The notes: generated by a model not told the origin, from the sequence alone. Counted from the first letter of the stretch, positions 46,987 to 60,258 are shown. The stretch is 64,000 nucleotides of DNA from Notospermus geniculatus (GCA_002633025.1 NMRB01000024.1:266064-330063); one strand, 5' to 3'. Numbers and translations: made by a program.

Positions 46987-48051
46987 AGTGTCATGATGCA
47001 CTGTCCTGGGATGCCAGGAAATCGGCACTAAAATGGTCTCCTTACCGGAGGGAGATTCATCCTTTTTTTTAATGTAAATTAGGCTCTTTGAGGGTGTAAC
47101 ATCTTGGCCTACCTTCACAAGGTCCCCTATAATGCCAAACAACAGATATTCTCTTGCAAGATGCCGTCATTTTTATGTATAAGATTACCTACAACATCCA
47201 CAATACAAAGACAGGTTATCATTATGCATTTCATGCAATTATTAAAAAATAACAATCAGTTTTATAGAAAAATTACAACTTGGTATGCATTCATTCCATT
47301 CCATTGTTGAGTAAAGTTGCGTTTACCGGACACCCGGAATGCTGAAGCGGTATATGCTATGCATTTTCGCATACAACATATCGCTTCCGCGTCCCATATA
47401 CCGCATTCCGGATGTCTGGTAAACGCAGCCTTAGTTTAATAGTTAACCAGCTTGAACCAGATCTCATGTGAGAACCAAGACATCAATATGAAAAATCTCA
47501 GGATTGAGCAGGCCTAGCTAGCTTTTTTGCCATTTTGCAAATTTTTTCAGTCAAAACTGGCACGAACCACATGTTTTTCACTGACGTCTGAAGGGCATTT
47601 GCCCCCTGTCCCGATGCTAGCTACAACCCTGTGAAGACTCAAACCTTAATCCATTCTAAGTCCAAATTCATATTTGTTCCACAACATTTTTGAGAAATCC
47701 ATTATAAGTATTGCCTGCTCGGACCAGTCATTGATTGAGCCGAGAAATTTCTCAAAGTCACATTTAGATATCCACTGCAAGCACATGCCTCTTATTTTAG
47801 TGTCAGTCTTCAATATGGCACAAGGAAACTTAATTTAGAAACGAATTACAAAACTGAACAACCTTAGGCCAAATGACTCGTTCACTACTTCTGGTTCAGT
47901 CAATCTAATCCATGGATAATAACCTTTAATAATCTCAACGACCCTTTTCAATATGAAAATATCATTACATTGCAAGACAGAATACAATTGTCTACAAAAT
48001 CTCATGAAAAGAAACCACTCCATCAGATCCGGGTTAGAAAACTTCATCTTT

Positions 48052-48290
48052 GGTCACAGCTAGAAACAGCTGTGTCTGTCACAGCTAGCAATAGCTGTGA
48101 CTTTAGTCATAGCAAGAAATAGCTGTATCTTCAGTCACAGCTAGAAATAGCTGTGTCTTTAGTCACAGCCCTTTCTAGCTGTGACTCACAGCTAGAAAGG
48201 GCTGTAGCTTTAGTCACAGCTAGAAACAGCTGTATCTTCACAGTCATAGCTAGAATCAGCTGTAGCTTCAGTCACAGCTAGAAACAGCTG
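48052..48290. repeat. Tandem array of palindromic CACAGCTAGAAAYAGCTGTG units, copy 2
   Basis: Allelic counterpart of 32652-32890 with substitutions and a small insertion. Confidence 0.85.
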
Positions 48291-48723
48291 AAGTTTGTGG
48301 TATCTCCATAGGCAATGTCACACTATGATTGCAATCAAATGTTCTGACGTACCAAATGCTGAGCAGACTGTTGCAGCTCGCGGTAAATTTAATCCGTGTC
48401 GACACACAACTGGTAGATATTATCCCACAACGGTGTCTACCTAGTGCTAGCTCAACATGAGAACTTCGTGACATCAAACTGATACGGTAACCTGATCACT
48501 GGCAGACGCCAGGAATAAACAACTGTTCCATGTTCATTCAGATCTAGAAATATCGGAGATGGCGGCCATCTTGTGAAAAGATCAAACGAGTCGAGCCACG
48601 AATCAGCCGACGCTAAGTCAGCAAGAGTGTGAACATACAACATGTATTCCTCACAGCGCCCCCTGAAGGTCGCAATTCAAATATGACACCAGATCAAAGC
48701 ACCTTCATGATCGATAACTGATT

Positions 48724-51700
48724 TCATGGCATTTCTTCCTTCAGCGAGTTAATACGTGCACAGATTTTCAGCGCGGGGCCGAGTTTAATGTTCATGGCCG
48801 ACATAAGATGGTCTTCCTTCAGTAATAATAACGCCTGCCCGTCGATTTCTTGTTGTTTGAACTCGTAGGCATGCGTGTCGCAGCCTGGCAGTGAACGGAT
48901 AAAGTCACATACGTCATCGACCTGAAAAATAAACCAAATGTGTCAAAGAAGCCAATTCTCTCCTTACTGTGAACTTCTGTCACTCACATTTCAGAAGAAA
49001 TGTCCCTCCTAGAAGAGCAATTCTCATCAGTCAGGCTTTCCGCCAGAAAAAAAAAGAGAGTACGGACAAAAAAATTTTTTTTGAACATTTTTTTTGAAAA
49101 AAATTTTTATGAAATTTTTTTATTTTATTTTAAAATGTTTTAAACGATGTTTGGTGCCATTTTTAGGCGTATTTTGAAGCATAAAATCCCTGCGCCGGTC
49201 ATGCCGGTTGTTTGATTTCATCCGGCATGTCATGGAAAAATGGTTACCCAACGTTTTTGAGGGTACGGATCCGTACCCTGGAAAAATTTAAGGGAACGGA
49301 ACTTTACCCATTTTACCCTCTGGCGGAAACCCTGTCAGTTTCCATGTTAACGGCAGTCTACTTACTGTCCATTTTGATGGGTCTTTTTGTTCATTCTCTT
49401 CTTCCACTTCCATCACTTCAGGGCTGTAATCCTGCTGAATCGGTGTTGCCGGTGATGACGTATCATCACGACCAGACTGTGAACTACTGTCACTTGTCTG
49501 TTCAGGAGGCTAAAAATGAAATATTTTAAACTCAAAACAAGTCTTCCTTGATCCATTTCGTTGGGGTTCCTTTGAGTGTTTCTCATCGATATGCCTAAGG
49601 ATGGGTTTAGACTCCTATGAGTCCTGTCTTAAGAAGTTGACTACTCAACATCAAAATCTGTCCTCAGCAGCCGACTAAAGAAGGCTAACCAGCCAGCCCC
49701 TGCTGTAAGGACCATGGTAGCCTTGTTACAACAAGCCAGCCTTGCTGTCGGGACCACAGTAGCCTTGTTACAACAAGTCAACCCTTGCTGTAGGACCACG
49801 GTAGCCTTGTTATAACAAGTGAACCCTTGTGGTACGAACCACGGTAGCCTTGTTATAACAAGTGAACCCTTGCGGTACGAACCACGGTAGCCTTGTTATA
49901 ACAAGTGAACCCTTGCGGTACGAACCACGGTAGCCTTGTTATAACAAGTGAACCCTTGCGGTACGAACCACGGTAGCCTTGTTATAACAAGTGAACCCTT
50001 ACAGTACGAACCGCGGTAGCCTTGTTATAACAAGTGAACCCTTGTGGTACGAACCACGGTGAGGATGAACTTACATAAAGAGGCAACTTGGCAGCATCTG
50101 TGTTAGCATTGGCCGATGATTCTTGATGCTGAAAAGAACAGTGAACAAGTTAATCAAACAGATACTTATGCACCAATATTGCAGATTGCATTCGGAAGTA
50201 TCAACGCTCAGCAAAACACGCCATGATATGGAACTTGCAAGAGTGCAGAATGTCTGTATACGCCATGGTGAATCAGCAGCTTGCTACCTCACTGACATTA
50301 GGTGCAGCGCCCTGCCTATCACACTAGGAATACAGTTGCGGTGCAGCCAAGTCCCCCCTCCTCTCGCACAGCACAAGGCCCTCAGCAAGGAAACCTCTCC
50401 TGGTGATTGCACTCTGTCTGAGTGTTGTAGAGCTGGCACTGTGGAGCACTCAGTCTACCACTAAAGTTTGACATGTGGAAGGGGCCACAAGGTTGGGCAG
50501 CCCACACACCCAAAACTCCACATGGAGAACAATGCACCCACCGTATCACTAGAATTGCCACAAAACAAGAGGATATAGACCAACAACTTACATAGACCTG
50601 CAAAGTTCGACCTCCAGGAGTTTCTGGTTTAGATTTGGTCGAACTGCGACGATGAGTTCCACGCAGCTTTTTAAAACAAATACATAGGATACGCATCACC
50701 CAAATGTATAGAAATTGATGTATTTGTCAAAAAATAATATGGAATAGAGGAATTAGCTAAAACATCCTACACCTTCTTTTGACTGCTCCTAAATTTCTGT
50801 TCAAACTGTTGTTTGAGGTCATAAGACTTGACCAATTTCTTGTATCTCCTTTTGATACCAGGGCCCATATTCATAAAACCTTGCTAGACTTGGTTACTTG
50901 CTAAAGCGCCCAGTTTTGTACAGGCCAATGTACCGGTACATAACAGGGCCCATATTCATAAAACCTTGCTAGGCATAGTTGCCAGCTAAAGTGCCTATTT
51001 GCACAGGCCAATTTCACAACTAGCAACCAACTAAGGTGGCAAGGTTTTATGAATATGGGCCCTGGTAACCAACTAAGCTAGCACAGTTATATGAATATAG
51101 GCCCAGGTCACATCTTCCAAATAAAACATGAATTCATAATGTAAAAAAAATTATTTTGCATGGCAGCACAGCGAGTATCACAAACAAACAACCCAACAGG
51201 GGAAGACAGACAAAGGATTAAAACGTGACGAACGTGCAAAAATATAATCAAGAAAATATATCTGCGATTTCAACTATTATTGTTAGTATATATTAAATAT
51301 GCCAGTCTTTCAAGCTTGGTTTTGAGTAAATTTAGAATAAATCTGGAGTCTAACTCATATCACCTGATAGAAGAAATTTGTATTTATCTGTTGCTGCCAG
51401 AGGGGGGATGAGGGTGATGTATCTCCCCCTCAAGTTTCAGGGGATATCACCCCCTCAGGTTTGCTGACTAATGCTTTAAAATTTGCTTTTTGCTTCATTT
51501 TTGTGTCTGAGATGCTTGGAAATCGCTTCTTTTGCACTGTTTATTTCAAACAAAAGTTCTACGTAAGGGGGCCAACCCGTTTGCACTCCCCCTTGACGCT
51601 TCGCACGATGAGCGATCTCCCTCATCACCCCCCAAAAATAATCCTGGCAAACCCTATTCATGCTTTTTTCAGACACACTCTACAAACTCATGCTTATCAA

Positions 51701-54700
51701 AAATGTCAAAGAAACTGAACTGGACTATATTTCACACGAAAAATAAAAAGGTTAGAGAAAATCTGCAGGGGGCACAACAAATCAAACAATAAGACCGATG
51801 ATGGATATGACAGGATAGTAAATGACGAGGGGAGGACAAAAATTCTGAAAACAAAATGCAAAACCATTTCTTCTTCATAGATGCACAAAATTCTCTTCTA
51901 TTCTCACCTTGGCAGGTACTATACGAGTGAATTTGAGCACCTGAAAATGACACCAGCATGTGATGTTAAGAGCATTGTACCTCCTGAACTGACTGGACAG
52001 TGTAAAACTAAGACCTGACTTCCCTCCATCGTCTTTATAAAGTGCCGAACATCTTATCAGAAAGGGGAAGCAATTTAGGTCCGCCAGCTGGGATTTCCCC
52101 CCAATCTGCCGATCATAGCTCAAACGGGAGGTTTTCTGCAAATCAGCTGGTTTCAACACCAGTAGATCAGGAAGGGGAGGCAATTTAGGTTCACTAGCCA
52201 GGATTCCCCCATCTGCCGATCATAACTCAAATGGCCGCTTTTCGGCAGATCGGCTGGTTTCAACACCAGCAGATCGCCTGGTTCCAAGCTGACCTACTGT
52301 TTGTAATTCATGTATGTATTTCTTGCGAATAGATGGTCGTTTCAAGTGCCTGAAACTGAACCCTGAATGTTCTCTTGTACACTGCATTCCAAATTTCTGG
52401 ACTTGATCGAGCTCAGCTCAGATGATTTAATCTGGAAAGGAGAAGAGTTTTTATACCCACCTCTTGTTGTTGTTTCTGTTGTTGCGTGATAGTATACGCC
52501 AACCTTCCACCCTGGCCTCTGCGCCATCCTTTGTTTCGTAACTTCAGAGAATGTCTTTTCTTTGAGTAAGGTTTGCCAGGGACACCTTGAAAGTGAAAAA
52601 CATGTCAGTGTGAGATTCGACATAACCCTCTCAACATCACCTTATTATACAATTATACACTGCCTGTGGAATGCCCACTAAACAGACATTGATGGACAAG
52701 TTTTTACTTTTAATATATATTCTAAGGCACAGCTTCAGATCTGGTGGTGAAAAAGTCAGCAAAGAGGAAAGATGGTGAGACAAAACACCAATCAGAAAAT
52801 TGAAGTTAAGATTACCGGCGGGAAGCATGAAGCTTAGAATGAACAAAATTGATGGGGAGACTTGACAAAAAGCATTGCGGGTTTATACAACAACTACACA
52901 TGATTGTCTTGGAATCCCTTTTGAAAGTCAACCTTTTTTGCCTGGAGGTTAAAAAAGATGGGAAAACGCAATAAATATTGCCCAAAATTGCAGAAACTCA
53001 TGAAATTTGGCAGATATGCAGTAAAGGGCCTATTCATTGAGAATTGTCTGGAAATATTCGGGTGTCTTTGATCAGGGTTTTTTTGAGAAATTGGTGATTT
53101 TCTGCATTCGAACAATTCAAACAAGATGGCTGACTTTTGAAAGGGCACACAGATACATGCAAATACTCAAATCTGGGGGTAATATGGAAAAGAGGGTATG
53201 TAGGTGATGGTTTGGGTCAGGGTTGAAATTTCTTACTCAAACAGTTATACTAAGACGTGGCAAGATGAGGGCCACAGGGGTGGGGGAAATTCCAGATGTA
53301 CAGTACCTTCTCGGACAAGCTATTGAGACCAAGTGAGAGAGAGACCTCAACCCAGGAGAGCCTAGTTCTAGGTTTGTGTACGAGACAGGTTCCGTAAATA
53401 AGAACCCTGGTTTACTGTATTTTTGTTGATTTTCAAAGTGATATTGGATTCAATACTTTGTTCAGAGAAAATTTTCAACTTTCCAAACTGTACCGGAATC
53501 CACTTTTGGTGTGTGTGCACCTTATGGCCCTGTCGCACTTAAGTCCTTATGAGTTCCTTAAATGGCCGAAATAGCAGGCACCTCTCTATCACCTGTGCAC
53601 AATTTGCAACAAATGAACCATACATAAATAGCCACATACTCCCTTTGGGCTCAAACAATCCAAGGCGCCGCGAACATCCAACATTGTAACGCTTAGTACA
53701 AGCCATTGAACAGAAACGCTTTGAACGCTTAAACTTGCTGGCCAGAGCAACTTTGCCACAGAACTCACACTTCAGAGTTTCCTGGCCGTCTGAAAAGAGA
53801 ATAATGGGTGATTCAGTGAGGAACATTGAAACAGATGGCAGTGGACTGGGGGCAAAAAGGGAAAAACTTCACAGAAAAGACTGAAAATTGTACATGTATT
53901 TGTATTTGATTTTTCCGTCGGGGCCGAAGTCATAGCAATATTGGCCCTGGTAAGTACAGAAGAGGCCATCTCAAACTACTCATGTTCCTCATTTGGATAA
54001 TAAGCAAGAAGTCAATCTCCAGAATTCACGAATTTTCAACCCCAACTGGGGTCTTTTTCAAGAGGAACTTTAACTTTCCTCTTTTGGATGGGGTCTTTTA
54101 CTTGCCTTAGCAAAGGCACAAAGTACAAGGCACCATGGCTTATTCAGTTATTGTCTGATGCGATGGACGTGAAGAGCCAGGGATGGTTAAACCCATTTGG
54201 CCCAGGCTGGATTCTAAACTGGGACGTTCCGCTTCGTGAGAAGCAATAGGCAATCAAGGCTCCTCAACAGTTGAACATACATTTTTACCAGGACACATTA
54301 TGACCTGTTTCCACTCGTGGTACCTCTTTCAGATCGCATGTGAAAACTGACCGCACATTGCAAACGGGGTGGGAAATGCTATAGATGAGTTGCAGAAATC
54401 GAATTAGGTCATCGTCACAGCAACGCACCATAGTCAAACCAGACATCACAATGCCATTTTGCCTGACAACGAATCAAAAGATGTGGTTGCAACAATGCGG
54501 TGGTCAAACCGCCTGATGCACAGGTGACTGCATTATGGCGCCTCATTTGACTTTGACCTAATACCATTTCTGCAACTCATCTATACAGTGGAGACAGGTA
54601 TTTATACAACGCAACTGAACAAGTCCCACCAAAATCTTACCGAAGTTTTCATCGTCCTTGTCCTCGGGTTTTTCTTCTGATTCCGACTCCTTGTCAATGC

Positions 54701-57700
54701 GGGGTATTTTTGGTGGGATCATATCAGTGAGGAGGGACGAGCGCTGAACCTGCAAGGTAACGTCAAGTGCTCAGATATGAGTTAAAACCCACATGCAGAT
54801 GAAAACTCTGGAAAACTCAACTACAGCCTGCCAAGAAGGAGGTTGGAAGTTCTCATATTAATTTCCTTATCAGCTCCAATAGACATTTTCAGGTTTCTAG
54901 AGACACGCACCACGAACACAAGCATTGGTTGTCAGGGTAGCACAGTGGACACATCCGCACCTGACACTAATAATGTCATGGGTCTGATCACCAGTAGAGC
55001 CAGTGGCTTCATGTGGTAGAGAGGGCAATCTCTCCAGAACAATGTACATGTAGGTTACAGGGCTGAAAATTCCCCAAAATATACCGGGGTAAGTCATTCT
55101 GTGGCCACCCCATTTTTCAGAAAATGGCCACAGAAGATTGGGCTCTTCTTCTGTTGCCATTTCCATCATTTAGTTCGATCTACAGACTAGAGATGGCGTG
55201 ACAATTAGTCAACATCGTTAGGACTTTAGTTTGATCTGTGTGGTAGGGGTGGCACGACGATTAGGACTTGCAACGCACACAACATTGTAAAGAGCTGTTT
55301 TTAGTTCGATCTGCGTAGTAGAGATGGCGCGACGATTAGGCCAAGTGAACTTTCTAACCTACGGCGGCAATCCATGGCCACAGACAACAGGAGTAAACGG
55401 TGGCAAAATCACCAAACTCTGCGGCAGTTGCCGCAGTGAATTTTGAGCCCTGGGTTCTATGGGAGCTCCAGTTTCCTCCTACATTATATACATATCACCC
55501 ATATTGTTTGATGAGCAGCTTTAATGCCCAGAGCAGCTGTCACTTGCATTCTGAATGGTAACACAAGAGCTTTTTGCTAGATAGGGCATCCACATATTCC
55601 AACAGGACAAAGTCCTGGTACTCCACCAATACGTCACATACTACGTAACTTTTTCTCACAAGTCTCTCACTCACTACAACACACATACCAATAACACTAA
55701 GAAGAGAATAATAATTGATGATTTACCCTATTACTTACGGGGAACGGCTCGGGGCCTTCTTGGATGACGAACCCCTCGATGATATGCGTCAGAACGTGCG
55801 GCTTTACGATCGCTTTCTGTTTTTCCAGCTGTGGTGGATCGTCATGTTCCTCGACGACTGTCTCCATCGGCACAACCGACTTATTCTCTTTGTCACTAGG
55901 GGGCACTTTAACTTGCGGTTCTGGCATTTTCTCCATATCAGTCCCAGTACTCACACTCTCTGTCTTATTCACTTTGTTGTCATTAGTAGTCAATGTTTTA
56001 TTTGTCTCTCTCCTTACTTCAGCCTGGTTCTTATATGTCGGTGGACTAGGCGAGGGCTGGGGGACAGGGGTACTCGGTTTAGATTGGATCTTCCCCTGAG
56101 CAGTAGGAGGCACTGGAGAACTAGGTTTCGACTGACTCTTGCCCTTCACACGACTTATCTGTTTGGGGAGGATGCTCCCTGATTTAGTCATATTATTCGA
56201 AGTCTGGGTAGATCCGTTCGTGCTCGGTGGTTTTTGGTTTCCCTGCACAGGAACTGGTTTTGATGTTTGACTGGCAGTAGTGTGTTTCGTAGGAGTAATG
56301 ATCGGCCGTGTCGACATGTTGGTCGTCGTGTTGGTCTCGGCGTTCTGACGCCCCTTGATCTGCGCGACACCTTGAACATTCGTCACAATGCCCTGCTGTT
56401 GCTGAATCGGTCCCGCGGCTCGTATATACAGCGGCGGTTGTCCTGATATAATCGCCGGCGACTGGCTCCCACCCACCAGCTGCTGATGATGCGCCATTGG
56501 GATGCCTTGCTGTAGTGTCGCCATGGCCTGAAGATGGTTCAGCATCGTTGGGCTCGCCAACATCGTCGGTTGTGAAGTAATGATTTGGCCTGTGTTGGTC
56601 ACTAGCTGTGGCCCTGAGAACCTTAACTGAGTTGGACTGCTGAGCACCTGAGGTTGTGGCGAAGCTGCCACTGTTACTGTTTGTGTTTTACCCTGAAAAG
56701 ATGAAAGAACTAAAAGTAATGAACACAAGTGTAATGTACATGTATGAATGACAAAAATGGAACCTTATTCAGCAAAGATGATAAACAGCAAACCTCCCTA
56801 AGCGGACACCTCTTTATTAAGGACACTGAGGTTCTGTCCCAAATTGGTTACTTCAACTAATTTTGACCTCCGTAATCAGGACACCTCTCAATTAAGGGTA
56901 ACACTGGTCAGTCAGTCCAAAGATGTCCTAGCGGACACCTCCTGCCAGGAGGATACCTCTCTATTAAGGACACCAAAGTTAGTCCTAATCTGGTAATTTC
57001 TATTCATTTTGACCTCTGTTATTAGGACACCTTTCAATTAAGGACAGTATCTCAAGGACATTATCGTCAAGTTTGAAGGTGTCCTTTACAGAGAGGTTCC
57101 ACTGTAATTTTTGTGTTCTGTGGAATTTTCTAGGAAGAAACTACCCCATTCTTTCCTGATCACTGACTGTACTCACCTGAGCAACCAATGCTTGTGTGTT
57201 CTGTGAATTCTGTCCAGGAATGACACCTATACTCCCCAGGTTGCTGATATTGCCAAGCTGACCGATGACAAGGGGCTGTGGGCCTCGCTGCTGCTGCAAC
57301 TGCATCGGTTTGTTGCCGAGCATCTGCGGTGCAGCCTGAGTGGTGAGGGTTCCAGCCGGTTTGCCGGCAACGACAGATTTGACAGAGCTGGCCGTGGAGA
57401 TCCCCTGCTGGCCTCCGGGTTGTGACCCCTGGCCCACACTCACCTGAAATTCACAATTCCATTCGATTACCTGCACAGTGTATGGTGTTTCAACAACAGA
57501 GTTGTACCACGCTAGGTGGCACCCTAAAGTGCCTTTTTGGCCACAAAATGCACCCTCTCCCCTAAACAAAACAACAATTTTTTCTCTGGAATCATGCTAA
57601 GTAATCATCCTTAGTAACTCAAAACAGTGAGATTCCCTCAGTTTTTCATCTCTGAAAAATGCCCTTTTATGGCTTGAAAAGTTGAAGTAGCTCCCTGCCT

Positions 57701-60258
57701 TTTTTGCCCAAGGGTAAAACGTCAGACCTTTCAAAATCCTAGCTGAAACACTACAGTCTTCGAACTCTTGCAAGGTGTTTCTTACCATTGGCCTGACACC
57801 CTGGTTCAGGGAAGTTGGAACGGGCAGCATGGTCGGGTTCTTGGCGTCCATCAGCTGAGGCCGAAGCTGTGCAAGGTTTAACTGTTGGGGATTGATACCA
57901 CGGGCCTGCATGGCTGGAAAGACAAAAGGGGGGGAGTGAGATGGTCTGCTGTCCATGACTTCGGTGTCTGCACATGACAAACCCAAGTACTAGTAGTGGA
58001 GATGGCAGGGTCCAAAGTTCATGGCCATTTGGTCTAAAATGCGACCTGGATTTTGCTCTGTGCAACCAAAAAAATTCGAATGCATTTTGTATTGTGTGCG
58101 ACTTGATTTTTTTGCCCGTTGGACCAAAATCTGCTTTTTCAGAATAAGAACTTTGATCCCTGGATGGGAAGTTTCTTTGCATATTGTTGGAGAAGCAAAT
58201 TCATCTCGGGGATAAATCCCACATCCCCTCTGCATGAAACCCTGATGGATACCCAACATACTCAACCTCTGGCAGTGGCAGAGGCCCTTCGCAGTTTTTA
58301 TGGCCAAATCTCAAATACAGCCATGAAATGCAACATTGGCACAGTTAGTCTGGCCACATACATTTAACCCATAACATGCAGAACTTATTTCATCTCTAGA
58401 GAATTTTTTTAGGTGGGACAAAATTCTCTTGAAAGTTGTCAACCCCACAGTTTGTTGGCCCTCCTTTACTCAGCCAAAAGCTGTCTTGGGCTCTGGCCNT
58501 AAAACATTCCCTTCCATTATAAGGAGCCAAGCGACAGACAGACCAATCATCAATCAGATAAGAGTACCCCTGTCATATCTGAACTCCCACTACATACAAG
58601 ATGAACTGCCTGTCCCGTTGTCATGGAAACGGACGTTCCTTGGTTAGAACGGAGTCTGTATTGGAAGTTAATGGGAAGAGAGGGAAAGCTGTGGGACGAT
58701 ATCACTGGCAGCAAAGATCAGACGATTTTGAGTTTTTTTCAGTGAATCAACTTGAATGATGAAGAAAAGCAATATTTATTGCTCACATTGAACTTCAAAA
58801 GCAAAGGTATAAAATCAAGGCTGGGCTTATAGAAACAGATCTGTTTCACAAAAATGAGGATTGCGCTTAGACTTTAGAACAACGGATATCCATTGGTTCT
58901 TTCCCAGAGAGATCCATCGGTTCTTTCCCAGAGATAAGATTGTTACCAAGATTGTCCACGAGGTAGATTTGTGATCCGGGTCTGCAAAGATTCCAGGCAT
59001 TCGAGACACGAATTAAGCCGTGTCTATAACCAGTTCGTAAAATCAATGCCAATTTTTTAATTCATGTTTCAATGATCATCCATATTGTGCACAGATTGTT
59101 CTGGACACGTATTGTCAGAAATCCTGACAAATAGAAAATAAACTGTTTTCAATGTTTTATGATCTTTTTCAATGACAGACGATCAACTATTGCATTCGTC
59201 TATCTTTGTCAATAATTTACATACAATATAAGAGCAAATGGATGCTGACGTTTTTTTCCAGGGAGATTCAATGAAAGCCAGTAAAATAGTACAATATGAC
59301 AATAGTTGTTTTATTTCAATAGAATATTAGATGTGCTGGAATCTTCTCTTTCAGTGACACAAGACTGTGTGTGGTGTTTATGAAAAACATCTATGCAAGT
59401 TACGATACGAATAAATAACGCCTGAAATAAGAACAAATTTGTCAGCCTCCATCTCATGCGTTTTAGGATCTGCCATGTCGAAATTCATCGAAACTACATG
59501 TACGCTAGAGACCTCAAGTCACCCCGTAGTGAGCTTAAACAGAATGCGTTGTACAAGGGATAATGGGGACCATAGCTCACTGCCTCAATAGGTGTCACTA
59601 GTGGTTAAAGCTATTAAAATGAAACTGACATTCCGGTCCTGATCAATTTCGCACACAAAAGGCGTCCATGTAGGACCGGGTTTCGGTGTGCTGCCCTCTA
59701 TCGAGCTAGAATCCCCATTGGCCCCAAAAATTGTCACAAATCGAAGACAAATTTAGTAGTCTTACCTTGGACAGCAGCATTTTGTAGCATGAACTGTTGT
59801 TGTTGGGTGTAGAACTGCTGCAAGTAGGCATTCTGGTGGTGAATCACCTGTACCTGAGGGAGTGGCGAGCGTATTGTCTGTGTATTTCCAGCTGATTGCA
59901 TTGTGGGAGTCCCCGGAGATTGTATGTTTGGTGACTGCTGAGGAATTTGCGATGGCGGCATTGGTTGCAGCGGCTGGGGCATGTGCTGCTGCATCTGATG
60001 AAGATTGGTAGGCGGCAGCGGTTGTGGTGCAGAAGGTGGCGCTGGTGGTGGTGGCAGCTGAGGCAGCTGCGATTGCTGCTGCTGTTGTTGTTGTTGTTGT
60101 GGGGTCATCTGATTTGAAGGTGGCAGGTTCACCTGCGACTGTGAACACGACGTGGATGTCGATGTTTGTGTGGTGTGAGCTGTCGCCATAGTACTACTGG
60201 CAACACTGGCTGTGCTGCTGGTAGAACCTGACGTCACTGACGAACTTGACTCTGACAT
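48724..60258 (-). CDS. PHC: Polyhomeotic (PHC), Polycomb PRC1 subunit, complete coding region
   Basis: PRC1 subunit that polymerises through its SAM domain and compacts silenced chromatin. Exons (high to low): 59766-60258, 57786-57913, 57177-57443, 55739-56692, 54641-54749, 53640-53789, 52461-52585, 51908-51940, 50773-50856 (upper border uncertain), 50592-50666, 50075-50128, 49366-49509, 48724-48921; phases agree, about 937 codons. Residues 1-165 are Ser/Thr-rich, then Gln- and Pro-rich. HD1 lies near residue 600 (IIEGFVIQEGPEPFPVQRSS), the FCS zinc finger near 654-690 (CEFCGKVALASKFKRSKRFC), and the SAM domain fills the last exon (VDDVCDFIRSLPGCD, LLLLKEDHLMSAMNIKLGPA). Length is close to vertebrate PHC1-3. 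A splice acceptor at 60275 puts 16 nt of 5' UTR before the ATG; an earlier noncoding exon is expected upstream. A 33-nt micro-exon (11 codons) precedes the exon beside the nested MITE. PRC1 membership is known for the family. Confidence 0.95.
49690..50060. repeat. Minisatellite of about 41-bp units in a PHC intron, copy 2
   Basis: Eight cores. Most units carry AAGTGAACCC instead of AAGCAAGCC, so the two alleles have been homogenised differently. Confidence 0.85.
50859..51107. mobile_element. Nested pair of MITEs abutting a PHC exon, copy 2
   Basis: Same nested structure as 35570-35819, directly at the 5' side of the PHC exon 50773-50856. Both haplotypes carry it, so the insertion is not new. 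Confidence 0.85.
53890..54250 (-). repeat. SINE of about 350 bp with nested insertion, PHC intron
   Basis: The tail ATTTGATTTTTCCGTC and the GGCCCTGGTAAGTACAGAAG body recur at 5873-6020, 13579-13680, 16417-16505 and 20456-20720, and in the opposite orientation at 1250-1452. This copy is interrupted near 53998-54085 by about 85 bp flanked by TTTGGAT. Confidence 0.7.
54930..55080 (+). repeat. tRNA-like SINE head, PHC intron
   Basis: GGTAGCACAGTGGACACATC (A-box-like) and GGGTCTGATCACC (B-box-like) at tRNA spacing. The phrase GGAGCTCCAGTTTCCTCCTA at about 55461, typical of SINE bodies, may be the rest of it after an insertion. Confidence 0.55.
55165..55345. repeat. Three degenerate units around TTCGATCT / AGATGGCGCGAC
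   Basis: Units at about 55170, 55230 and 55310 share TTAGTTCGATCT and GTAGAGATGGCGCGACGA-like phrases. In a PHC intron. Confidence 0.6.
56780..57107 (-). mobile_element. Mariner-like MITE remnant (ACAGTGGAACCTCTCT end)
   Basis: The right end reads GAGAGGTTCCACTGTA in the + strand. The interior repeats phrases around GGACACCTCT. A related element lies in ING intron 5 (24712-25233). In a PHC intron. Confidence 0.65.
58499..58499. other. Single N in PHC intron 1
   Basis: An isolated N with no visible duplicated flank. It lies between PHC exons 57786-57913 and 59766-60258 and does not touch coding sequence. Confidence 0.7.
59565..59716 (+). mobile_element. MITE, same GGGGACCCTAGC family, in PHC intron 1
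   Basis: 152-bp copy with AAT and ATT flanks, about 50 bp from the donor of the first PHC coding exon. Confidence 0.8.

Larger units (their letters stand above)
40489..52815. repeat. Allelic block, copy 2
   Basis: Starts directly after the N at 40488 with the sequence found at 24352. It loses the match near 40943 at a repeat, contains the 340-N gap, and resumes from 42193 (equivalent to about 26818) through to 52815, where it continues into unique PHC sequence. It therefore represents the main PHC haplotype. Confidence 0.93.

Noticed and set aside
55715-56182. Plus-strand open frame of 155 codons
   Set aside because: Antisense to the large PHC exon 55739-56692, whose frame and conservation are clear.
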